A DNA stretch of 64,000 nucleotides from Embiotoca jacksoni (taxonomy: Eukaryota > Chordata > Actinopteri > Embiotocidae), in the NCBI GenBank assembly GCA_022577435.1, contig JAKOON010000004.1, forward strand, positions 3,247,001 through 3,311,000, given 5' to 3'. This document shows positions 1 through 57,403 of the stretch, in pieces. Position numbers and translations under genes: made by a program. The notes below the pieces were generated by a model. The model searched no databases. It worked only from the letters and a program-made list of their open reading frames with translations, and was not told where the DNA came from. Positions within the stretch are counted from its first letter, which is position 1; the number at the start of each line of letters is the position of its first letter.

Positions 1-232
1 ACTGTGAATTTTTTTTAAGTGGCTTTTGGTGTTCAAAAAGTGTTTGTGTGAGCGTACGTGTGCACTTCAACCTCAGTAAGCACTCTCCAGAATGCTTAGT
101 TGCACATGTCATGCTGTTTCTGTATTTCCAGGGAGATGTGGGGTGCGTAAACTCTGCCAAAGCTAAATATTTAAACTGCAGTTTTGTAACCCATGTTCTC
201 TTTCTCCTTTCTCCCTGCCCTCACCATATCAT

Positions 233-292
<60 letters not shown>

Positions 293-334
293 TTTGTCCT
301 CTCCATCTCTTTCTCTTCCCACCTCCATCTGTAG
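1..334 (+). other. 3' end of the igsf3 intron preceding Ig1
   Basis: This is non-coding sequence ending in a pyrimidine-rich acceptor (ACCTCCATCTGTAG). It must follow the signal-peptide exon, which is not in the window. A CTTT tandem repeat at about 233-294 lies 40 bases from the splice site. Confidence 0.8.
233..294 (+). repeat. (CTTT)n microsatellite next to the Ig1 acceptor
   Basis: There are about 15 uninterrupted tetranucleotide copies. Translation gives only a repetitive Phe/Leu/Ser peptide, so any reading frame through it is spurious. It extends the pyrimidine tract of the acceptor at 334. Confidence 0.95.
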
Positions 335-46864
<46,530 letters not shown>

Positions 46865-47378
46865 GTGAGGGGCCTCCCCCCTCCTGCCTTGTGCAAATCG
46901 TGCATTCAGCCAACACAATGCCAGGGAGCAGATCTGGACTCCAACTTCAGACCTTACTGTCGTTCACTACTGTGTTGAATTAGTCAATCAGTTGATCAGT
47001 TTCAAAGTTCCTACCCTGGTGGCTGTCTGTTTTATTTTTAACAACTGTTTGTATGTGCGTGTGCGAATGAGAATGGATGTTCCATGTTGGCACAATTTAT
47101 TGTGCGACCAAAAACTGAAGGACAAGAGATTGCCATGAGCCTCTCTCATTTTTGTTTTCTGTGTAACTTAATCTCACAGTTGCATTTTGATTTTTATTAT
47201 TCAAAATATTTGTCTATTTTTCAAGAGGAAAAAAAAAATCCTGTGCACATGAGAACAATGGCCAATCTGGGCGCAACATTTAAGAGAAGGAACTCTATAA
47301 TCGACTCCGGCAATACGTGGATGCCAAAAAAGTCTGTGCACTGATCCAAGAGCAGCCACAGCCTTGCCCACTATGCTG

Positions 47379-47392
47379 GTTGCCATAGTGAT
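47379..47392 (+). promoter_or_regulatory. RFX X-box-like motif in the igsf3 3' UTR
   Basis: GTTGCCATAGTGAT resembles the palindromic X-box GTTGCCATGGCAAC in its left half, with a weaker right half. It could be chance. Confidence 0.25.
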
Positions 47393-47673
47393 GCTCTGTG
47401 CCCACTGACTTCGTAGCTGCTGACTTGGTTGCCAGGCTGCATAGAGACAAAGGCTACGACACACAAGTCTGTGTCCTAAGTGAGGATGTGTGTATGTGTG
47501 TTGGCCCACCTGCCTTCACAATGAATTTGCCTTGGCAGACAGAAACAGGTCCTGGTGTGCCACTTAAACACTGCCAGACACTCTGGCCTTAGTGAGAGAC
47601 GGTCCCGCTCTTCTCCTCCATCCTCTGCCTCCACGGCAGTGAGAGAAAGAGAAAGAGGTCAGAAATGATGGAG

Positions 47674-47679
47674 AATAAA
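47674..47679 (+). other. AATAAA, candidate proximal poly(A) signal of igsf3
   Basis: This is a perfect AATAAA 810 bases after the igsf3 stop codon. It is followed by T/G-containing sequence within about 50 bases. It would give a UTR of about 0.8 kb. Use of this site is not proven. Confidence 0.35.
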
Positions 47680-49130
47680 TGAACATTTCTCTGCTACTGA
47701 GAATATATGTATTTTAACACAAGTGAATTTTTTTCAGTGCCAAGTCCTCCTTATTTCCATGCTGTCCTCTGCAGATTATGTTTGAAGTTTTACAGAGAGG
47801 AAAGCTGATTAGTTTGGAGGCAGATTGTAAATATGTCTTCTTACCTCCTGCTGTGGATTTATGGGCCTTGTTGGCAAAAGGGCAATTTCTACACTAATGT
47901 TAAATCAGTTAAATTGTCCTTATTAAATTACACAGTTGGAGTTACTGACTGAAATTAAATTCTTGCACATTTCTTTAAGTTGCCCAGTATGACCACTCCG
48001 TCCTGTCTTGAAAAGATATCAGATGCATATTAGTCCCAAAAAAGACTTCATTTGATAAGAGCCACACTACAGATTACAAATGTGTAGAAGTATAATGAAA
48101 CACTAAATGTCTTCTGCACATCATAAGAAAACAAGTTAACGAGGACAAATGTTTGACTTTTGTGTTTATTTTAAAAGTCTTTTCTATTTATTGTTTTATA
48201 CTTTTTTGCATAGCTTTTTAAGATTTTTTTATTTTTATTTGTTTTTGCTTTGGCGTTCTCAAATAACTGTGCTGCTTGTGTTGCCGGGCAACTGCACCAA
48301 GCACAATTTGTCAATAGCTTGTGTGTTGACAATGTGGTAGAAGTAGAAATGCTAGATTTGTCCTGCGCATTGCAGTCTGTAGCATTTCATACCAGGTTGT
48401 CAAGTTTAATCAGTGTCAAAACACTGTATATCTTATACCTATAATGAAATTTACTGTGGCTTTAAATGTACAATAGTTGAACAGACAAGTCACAAAAATG
48501 GATTCACTTAATGCTTTTTGCTTGAGTCGCGTTTATTTAGTCAAATGTGATGTAACACCTAGGTAGGATGTTTGATCAGAGACGACTGAAACTGAACTGT
48601 TAAAATGTTTTCTAATCATGGATTCTGGCTGAAGGCGTCCTCCTCAGCTCCCCTGACGCACGGCAGAAGGGTTGGAAACCTGTGTCACCTTCTCTGGAAT
48701 GCAACAGCCAGGGGAGAGGTGTGAAATCCTCGATCCGACGTGGGCCCTAACCCATTCACTGCCAAGACGGGACATGAGAACTCTTGAAAAACTTGACATT
48801 GTTGTCTCAGTCGTGTCAACATGTATATTGCATGACAATATCGCAGGAGGAAATTTTGATGTTTTGTAAACTTTGAACTCTTTGAGCATTGTGTTTGTGT
48901 GAGAGCCGAGAACCCCGCACCCTCCACCCCCACCCCCACCCACAACTTCCTGAGCCAAGAGTCAACGCAAAGTCCCTGGTTCCTAGTCATTTCCAATATT
49001 TGACATCCAATTCCAGATGCCCTTTGAACTTGTGAAGTAGTTAATTTCAAGAATGGGTGTTTGTGAAGATTGTGTTTGATATTATTGCTCATATTCGTCT
49101 TTTTATTGCTTTGCTTTTATGCAGCACTTC

Positions 49131-49136
49131 ATTAAA
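49131..49136 (+). other. ATTAAA, candidate distal poly(A) signal of igsf3
   Basis: This is the common variant hexamer, in the context CTTCATTAAACAG. It lies 2.27 kb after the stop codon and is preceded by a T-rich stretch. A genomic A-run begins 15 bases later. Confidence 0.4.
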
Positions 49137-52100
49137 CAGATTTATGTCAACAAAAAAAAAAAAAAGGTTTGCTGCTGATACCGAGACAACTTTTCTTCTT
49201 TTCAACCTTTCCATCTGACGAACACTAGTCCAGGGTAAGTAAGCCTGGTGCTATTTAGTTACTAGAGTTAGAAATGTGATGCACGTGCAGCAAACACAGC
49301 TACAACTAAACTCACCAATGTCATCAAAGAAAAAAAGCCCATATATGTCAGTTCATTATTAACCAGGTGCTTTTACAAGAGAGATCGTTAGCAGAGAATC
49401 TGGTTAGTGTGCAGAGCGCACTCATCACAGCTGAGGTGCTGGAAACAAGCAGCACACAATGAAAAGAGAGAGGCAGTTCACACAAAAAAAAATCTATAAT
49501 TTAATGAGGCAAAAATGAGTTTTTTCCACTATGTAAATAAATGAATACACCTACAATAAGAGGAGAACACATGATAACAAAACCTTGTGTAAGCAAAACA
49601 TTATCCACTACATACAATACAGTATGTAAAACTGTCTTAACAGCCTATCCAGGGTATATACACCCAGAATAATTAACATTTTAGACAATGTACAATCATA
49701 GAAATATGTACAAAGATAGGATCATGCAGAAAAAAATGCATTTGTAAATAGTGTTAATTTGTAACATCATGTGATCTCCTGATTGTCAAAATCGTCTGTG
49801 TATCCAGTAAATATTCTTTTCAAACAAAGACTTGGTGGTCCAAATGTTGCCTCATTAAATTGCAACATTCAGTGTGTTTGGGTGGACTACTTTTCTTTTT
49901 CAAAGACTATCTGAAAACAGCACGATAATCATTCTGTACAGTTTCAGGCCCCAACATCACCGGGAATAATTTATCAAACTAGTTTGATAGAATGGTTGCA
50001 GATGTTATTGACTAGCATTTGCTTTGGCTGTAAATGCTAACAGGATGCTAATATCAGTTTCCGTAAGCAAACTTGCATAACCTTATTTGTTGTTTGAATG
50101 ATTGCCTTTTATAAATCTAAAACAATCACAGAGATGCATGTTGGGTAAATGGTGCCACGGAACAGCTGCTTTAGCTTCAGTGTGTAAATCACATAATCCT
50201 AGACTTAATATGAAATTAAATTGATCTTTCCAGACTTGAGCCAGGAAGTGGAGGACGTAGTTGCCGTGTGTGATGTCACAGTACAACCGCCATCATTGGC
50301 GCCATACAGTCAAACTCTGGTGTTTTTGTCATAATAATATTAATACCATCCGTAGCTGCCTCACAAGATTCCTCCACACATTCTGGCAGTGCTGTAGCTG
50401 TGTTTTGAGGGCTGCATGTATTGGCCGTGTGCTGGCTCCAGATTTAGGTGTAAATCAGTGTGTTGATGTGTTCAGTTGAGCCATCGATGCTTTTTACTGC
50501 TGTATTCATATATGACCATGTTTTTTTTTTTGCTTTTGTTATTCCATCAAATACCATTGTGTCCATTAAAACGGCATTTCGCTGTTCAGTTCATTGCAAT
50601 AAAATACATTCCGTGCATCTTCCCGTTTTCCTTCCAACCATGTGCTGTATTTGGAGATAAGAAAACAACATGTAGTAACTATGATTTACTGAAGTACTAC
50701 CAGCACCCTTCTCAACCATTTAGCTCTGCTTTCACCGTAAAATCAAGGTTAACGCTCTGCAGGCAGCAGGCTCTTGTTTGGTTGATATGGGATCTTGACC
50801 TTAAACAACTCCAGGGTTTATTTATTCTGCATGTTCAGCCAGGTCTGTGTGTGAATGTGTTTTTGACTAAGCGAGTGGGAAGGTTTGGGTCAGCATGTCA
50901 AAGGTTAAATTATGCTTGGAGGGCCTGCTGCAAATTAACAAGAAACTTTTTTTGACTGCCTCAGCAAAACCATTTCACATTTCATAACTCATCTGATGCA
51001 GATGGACCTCCTCACGCCTCCTCCATCATTCTCGCTCACACACACAAATGCACATAACTCCTAAGCAGTAAACTGCTTTCTGCCACTAGTGCATGCCATT
51101 TGTACTTCTCCCTGACTCCTTCGCCCATGAATCCATATTAACTCATATTGATGCACACATAACCAATAAGGCCAAAAACAAATGCTACCACCCATTCCAT
51201 AAATCACAGTGTCACAAAGGGAAACAGCATTCACTGTAAGAAAAATCATGGCTTGGTTTTTGCTTGTGGGTTCAGTAGATGTGTTTTCTGCGCTCTGTGA
51301 TGCAGACAGGTTTCTCTGTGAGAGCTGTTGGTCGACTCAACGTACTGTCTTGACTGAAAGAACCCTGTCACTCAAAGATCTATTGAAGTATGCTGCTAAC
51401 ATATTGCTGATGTTTTTTGTCAGCAGGCTTTGTGACAACTTCATAGGATGGAAATACACCAAATCGTCTCGCTTTCAGCACAATCTTCCTGTCCCACTTT
51501 CTGCTCGATTTTTCTGCTCGGTCTCCATTTTCTCAAGCGCACCCCCTACGAGGAAAGACTTTGCATAAAAGTAGACACTTGCAGATCCATAGTTCTCACT
51601 GAAGATGCAGACTACAGAGGGCACACTTGGCCACCCAATATCTAACGATCCAGAGCGGCAGGGCGGTAGTTAGGCAAATATATCATGATTTATGACCAGT
51701 AACAGTGAAAGCATTAAAGAGAATGCAAAGATGGAACATGTTCACTGTCCTGCTTGTAGTGTCTGAACTGAGGTGCATCATAACAAGGACAGAGACAAAA
51801 ATCTATGAAAGTGGGTGCAGACTAAGTTTTAATTTAACTAAGGAATATTTGCTTGTATGCAAAAACATGCTGACTTACTCTCAATGCTTAACATCTTCTC
51901 TATAAGCAGGACAGGCAGTTCTAAGAGAGGAGACATAAGGGAGGCAGTGGTACAAAATTAACAGCTTGTAGAGTGTGACTGGTAGTTGTTGAGGCCTGTG
52001 CACAACTTGTGGTTCTCACCCTTGTATGATACCACATCGCTCTGTGTGGTATGACTCACTCAGTAATGTAAGGGAAAGTAAAAATACTTAAGACGAAACC

Positions 52101-55100
52101 AGCTGGAGACGTTAATACACGAACTGGTACACTCACGTTTCAAATACACTGGTTTCTCTTGAGATGGAGAGGCAAGGAGAACAGAAGCGCTACCTGTACT
52201 GCTGAAAATAGCACTACAATTTGACATTGATGTATCAGCAGCAGTCAGTAATCTCTCGGGCTATGTAATCTGTGCAAATTCCTCCAGGAAAAAGAATCGA
52301 TACTTGTATTAAGGGCCTGTTAGTTAAGGCTGTTCAGTGGGGGGGAAAAAAGTCACGAGTTTACTGATGATGATCATGAAACCTCCAGGCAGATCACAAG
52401 ACACCTACTGACATGCAAGCAACAAAAACACTGAATGTCCCACATCATTCATTATGGATTAAAAACATGCACAAATTTACAAACACTCTAAAATATTCTC
52501 ATCTCATCCATATTTTATAAAGACTAAAGTTGTTTGTGTACTTCCACTGGCTCTTCTTTAGATGCAGTAAACTAATGCTAAGGTTGCTGCAACGTTCCCG
52601 TGGGACCTCAACGTTTAGTCTACCCGTTCTCTGAGGCCCCGTGAAAGCCTGAAGATTCAGATGTAGAGCTAATTAACTGTTCTAGGTATTCATTGTTTTA
52701 TTTGTTTTATTGGGAATTTAGATGAAAATGTAATAGTTGATGGGCGAAATGATCTTGAAAAATTAAGGTTTTTAAGAGACCATTTTGTCTTTAGCCCACT
52801 TAATCTGTCTTGGTTTTGAAAGCATGTAGGAACTTTTGACTGTCTACGGGTGTGTTTACCAGAGGTAGTTTAACATGAAGCTTTGGTGAACAGGAGCAGA
52901 TGAAGGGGAAGATACGAGCCCTGAGGCAGTTTTAAAGAAGGCTAGTCCACAGCAGTGTTGGCATTTCTCAGGCCGTAAGCACAGTGGTGCTTTTGAGCTA
53001 ATGAGAGCATATAAAAAAAATATCAGTATGTTGAAATTTAGCGGGTAAAATGTTTACTATATTTACCAAGTTAGCTTCGCATTTTAACATTTTCAGCAGC
53101 AAAAGCTCTCCTGAGGCTGGTGGCAGTATGTTTTGCAAGTCATATTTATGGCCAATTCAATAGCTATAAAGACACTTCAATTAAAGTCAACCTCATGGTG
53201 GTCACTGGGGAAAAGTCAGGGGATCACTCACCTGGGTCTTTAGTATTCATTCTCTATCCTCAGTGGGTATCATTACAACATTTAATGACAAAATCTATTG
53301 CGTAGTTGTCAAGGAATTCTTCTTAAAACTACTCAGGGTATCACCAGAGTCAGTATATATCTCAGACCCAAAGTAGTGGACCAACCAACCGACTGACCGA
53401 CATTGTCATCTCCACTGCTAGCATGGCTAAAAACCAGACTTTTATATATAGTACATCCCTTTGATTTGCCTTTATTCATCCCAGACCCAGATAGAGTATG
53501 CTGCATCTATAAAGAGAGTTCTACACAAGCAAATTACCATCCTCAAGAGAAGATAAACTCATAATATAGACAGCACAGTAGTAGCTATGCCTTTAGGCAT
53601 TTCACACATTGATATTATAAATAAGCGCTGAGAAGCAAAAAGGGCAAACGGGGCCCCTCCTCTTTCACTTCGCTGAATCAGATGCTCGGTTATCCATCAG
53701 ATCTACAGTATGTACTGTACAGTAGCCCCCCGTGCTGTAGGGAAAAGCTAAGAGATATTTTGTTGTGTCATCTAAAGCACCCCGTTTTTAATTGTTAATA
53801 AGACGATGCATGCACATTCAATCAGATGAGGCCTTTATGCATAAGTAAAGTTGGTAACAACAGCGAGCTAATCAGCGATGTGCATCTTGTTCTCCTGTGG
53901 GACGCCAAGTAATTATGAATGAGCAGGAGGAGGCAAAGCCAGTTCACTAATGTGCCTTTAGTGCTGAAGATGAGGAGAGAAGCAGAAATATATAATTCTA
54001 CTATATAATGATCCAATGAAAGGAGAAGGGGGAGTCAAGGAGGCGAAGAGAATGCAGCAGGGAATAGATGAACAAAATAAATGGCAGCAGAAGGTGCATG
54101 AAAAAGGAAAAAAATAAGGAGAGGAAATGTAAAAAAAACACATTCCCCTGCGACAGGCAGCTACTTCAAACAGTATCTTTAGAAGAGGCAGTTGAATATT
54201 TGACAGCATGTAATATACAAGGCTTTCCAATCCAGGATTTCATCTCTCATGATCATGAATATGTTTAAAGACATTGGTATCAGAATTTGAGACCCCGGGG
54301 TAAAATTTCCACGTGTGGGTTTTACTCCGGCTCGAACCAGGCGTAAAGCAGCTCCCTGTGAGTGGCGATGTGTTCCTGTGTGTGTGTGTGTAGCTTCTTG
54401 CAGTCCATCAACACACACTTTGGAGGGACATGCTGTTTGGCAATCTAGTTCCTGTGCAGTCGTACACCGTGGAGGTGCGTGCACACACCTCTGGCAGCGA
54501 CCGAGACATTCCCTCCCGGCAGTTCTGTGAAGATCAAAAGCTCTACATGATGGCTGTCTAGCTCATTTTTGCACTAAAATCATTTGTGGACTGTAAATAT
54601 ACCCGCTCCCTCTTTTTCAACCTCTCCCAGTGTTTGTGTGTTGTCTTTTGTATGTGCCCAGTGGCACGCTGGGAAGGACAGTCACACATGACCAGGAGAA
54701 GCAAAAGCACTGATTGATCTCTGACCATTCGACTGGTCTGCAACCTCCCTCCCCCACACCCCCCCCTCTACCCAATCTATAACTGCTTTTAACCACAAAT
54801 GACAGTACCTGTGGATGTAGTTGTCATGGCACCAGAACAGGACTGACTGACTTTGATGTATAAGTTAATAGCCCTACGTGTGTGTGCGTCACAGTATACG
54901 CATCACCATCCCACCATCTCTTTCATTGTCACCACTGCTGCTGCTCACTTTTCTTTCTCTATCACTCCCTGCTATTTAAAATTACAGAGTAAATCAACAC
55001 GTAGTGTGTAAACAGTGCAAGACAATCTGGAGAGAGAAACAACAACAACTGTCAGTTAACTGCTAATGAGACTGCGACACGGATTAAGAAGTGTGGAGCA

Positions 55101-56139
55101 TGTGTAGGGGCTGACAACTCCCTCACATTGAATGTTCTCTCCCTCTCAGTGACACTGGCATACAAACGCCTGTCATCATCTATTACAACAGAAATCGGTC
55201 ACAGGAGATTCCCTCATCATGTACAAAGGCATGTACCATACACAAACCCTGTGGTCACACTTATGTCCCCTAAATGAACCTCTGCATGCACATAGCATCC
55301 AGTGAGCAAAGACGATGACATAATCTGCCATTATATATGGCTTTGAAAAGAAAATACAGATTTTAGGCATCAATATTTTAACGGGTCTGTGATAGCCTTC
55401 GAGACATGTGCTGCATTATTGAGTACAAGCGGCTTGCAGTTCGAAGTATGTCATGGTTGATTCTCATTGACAGGGGGGATTCTTTCAGCAGACAAAAGAG
55501 ATGAGAGACAGTATCGACGAGCCTTTGGTCTTTGTGGGTGTCCTCAGGAACAGGGTTCTCCACATTCAATTGTGACTCGACGAACGCAGAATTACACATT
55601 TATTCCTGAAAACACATCCTGCTAAGAAAGCTTGAATTTCCACTTATTCCAACTAAACGGTCACCGGGACCACTGCCGCATGCAACTCACTTGACAAACA
55701 ACAACACAGCTTCGGGGAATGTATTGATTTAAACTGATGGGGGTGCTGAAAGTTTCTGAGAAAAGGGATCAAAGGTCAAAACTGCACCGTGAGTACGCAC
55801 ACGGTCAGACAGAGCACTTACGATTCAAGCAATTTTGCCATAAGCGGTTTGTCAGCAAAGACTTACTCTATAGTAACTGTGTCTGATTCTCAGCTGAACG
55901 CTTAGTGGCCCTGTTCACACCATCAAACCTGATGACATCACAGGACTGTAGTTCTAGTTTAGAGCCATGCAGCATATTTGTTTATATTTACCAATGAATA
56001 ATACATCTCAAACAATTTAATCAAGATTTCTTATACTAACCAACTATTAGGGGTATTTGTCCAAACTCGCCACCTAGTGTTTGAAGGGTGCAAAGGCAGT
56101 AAAAGTCTTGGTTCATGTACTGTACATTTTATCTGTGGA

Positions 56140-56300
56140 AGTATCATTACTCTCCTTTACTTGAGTATAAGTAGCAATATCACAAAGGAAAAATACAAAA
56201 CAAGAAGTCTAACATTCAAAACCTGAGCAAGGAGTAACAAAACTGATTTATGAGTGTCATATTATTAGATTATAAGATTAACATTGCTGGATTTATTTTA
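56140..56300. mobile_element. degraded teleost repeat (AT-rich)
   Basis: Contains CTTTACTTGAGTATAAGTAG, CACAAAGGAAAAATAC, AAGTCTAACATTCAAAAC and CATATTATTAGATTATAAG. These follow the order of a common AT-rich fish repeat with TACTTAAGTAAAAGTA-type sequence. Strongly diverged. Confidence 0.4.
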
Positions 56301-56694
56301 AAAGGAGGATTTTACTGTAAAATTTCATTAAAGTGGTTTAGTTTTTTTTTTTTAATTTAACAATATTTGGTGTCTATAATCATTACGGTTTGTTTTTCTT
56401 TAATGCTAAATATTGTAAGCATTATCTCCAAATATGCATCCTCACAATAGATTATCATATCAACATTAAATTAAAACTGACAGTCTTCAATTTGCAAACA
56501 TCAAGAGAAATGACCGCTGCATGTCATTCAGCATTTTGTTGTGTATGTAATAAAAACATTTAGTTTAGTTTTAGGTCAGCAATCATTTTCACAGAATTGC
56601 AAACTTCTTTTTTTTTTTTTTTTTTTTTTAAATATGATCATATGAGAAACATTCAAAGCTAAAATGCAAAAAGTACACACTTCACTTGAGATTT

Positions 56695-56700
56695 TTTAAT
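56695..56700 (-). other. candidate rpe poly(A) signal (ATTAAA on the minus strand)
   Basis: TTTAAT on the + strand is 580 bases beyond the rpe stop codon. An alternative AATAAA (TTTATT, 56292-56297) lies about 980 bases beyond it. Neither can be confirmed from the sequence. Confidence 0.25.
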
Positions 56701-57280
56701 CTGCCAACCCAAAGTTTGTTGTAATTTAGTAGTGTACAACATTTTTGCTCAGTAGTACAGTAAGTAACTTGTGATTTCAACAAAACGGCAAACACGCCAA
56801 AATTGTTGTCTTGATCCATGAAACATTATTTCAGATGGAAGTCAAAAAATAATTAGAAAAACCGGAGGTATGTTTAACCATTGTATTTTCATGAGTGATT
56901 TATACTGAAAACGTACAGTGTAATTCAAAACACCATCAAGGAATGTTAAAAGAAAATATCAGAGTAGCTTTGGCTTCAGTCCTGAAATTGTTGTCCACAA
57001 GCTGAGGTAAGACTCAGTTTGAGTTCAGAAAGGAGACTGTGGCAGCAGAGGATGAAGTTCAAACAGTTTTGTGGAGGCACGACGCAGCTTCACTCACATC
57101 AAAGCGATTGGAATAATTTGGCTGTCAGCTCATGCCTCTGCTGAAGCCCCCGCTCTGACCGTGACCCTTGACCTCTACCCCAGAAATGTCCGTGTTGAGT
57201 CATTTCCTCCGGCTGCTGTGGTGTGTTGCTGGGACGGGCAGGTGGAGCGTCGCTGCGGGGACTTCCAGAAATAGGACACC

Positions 57281-57403
57281 TCAGCGGTCCAGCGAGCGCT
57301 TCTGGATTGCCTCCGCCACCACGGTGCGCAGGAGAGCGATGACAGAACGAGGGTCGTCGCTGCCAATCACAGCACTGCCTGACACAATCATGTTAGCCCC
57401 TGC
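57281..57403 (-). CDS. rpe: rpe exon 6 with stop codon
   Basis: Encodes AGANMIVSGSAVIGSDDPRS and VIALLRTVVAEAIQKRSLDR, then TGA at 57281-57283. VSGSA is the phosphate-binding glycine loop. The C-terminal QKRSLDR matches the human protein as I remember it. Confidence 0.95.
   Translation of the reverse strand, partial: AGANMIVSGSAVIGSDDPRSVIALLRTVVAEAIQKRSLDR

Larger units (their letters stand above)
46865..49150 (+). other. igsf3: igsf3 3' untranslated region (extent inferred)
   Basis: No coding exon follows the stop, and a long 3' UTR is expected for IGSF3. The proposed end is set by an ATTAAA poly(A) signal at 49131-49136, followed about 15 bases later by a genomic A-run (49151-49165). The A-run could also cause internal priming in cDNA data. 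An earlier AATAAA at 47674-47679 would give a shorter isoform. The region contains an RFX-like motif near 47379 and AU-rich stretches around 48170-48250. The boundary is an inference. Confidence 0.5.
49166..57280. other. intergenic region between igsf3 and rpe
   Basis: 8.1 kb between two convergent genes. Open frames here, such as one at 50476-50955, show no recognisable domain, splice support or coding-like composition. Seen here are a degraded fish repeat near 56140-56300, poly-T runs at 56341 and 56608, and candidate rpe poly(A) signals. The true 3' UTR of rpe probably occupies part of the right end. Confidence 0.7.

Noticed and set aside
50476..50955. 159-codon + strand frame in the intergenic region
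   Set aside because: The sequence has no recognisable domain, its composition is AT-rich like the surroundings, and no splice or start context stands out.
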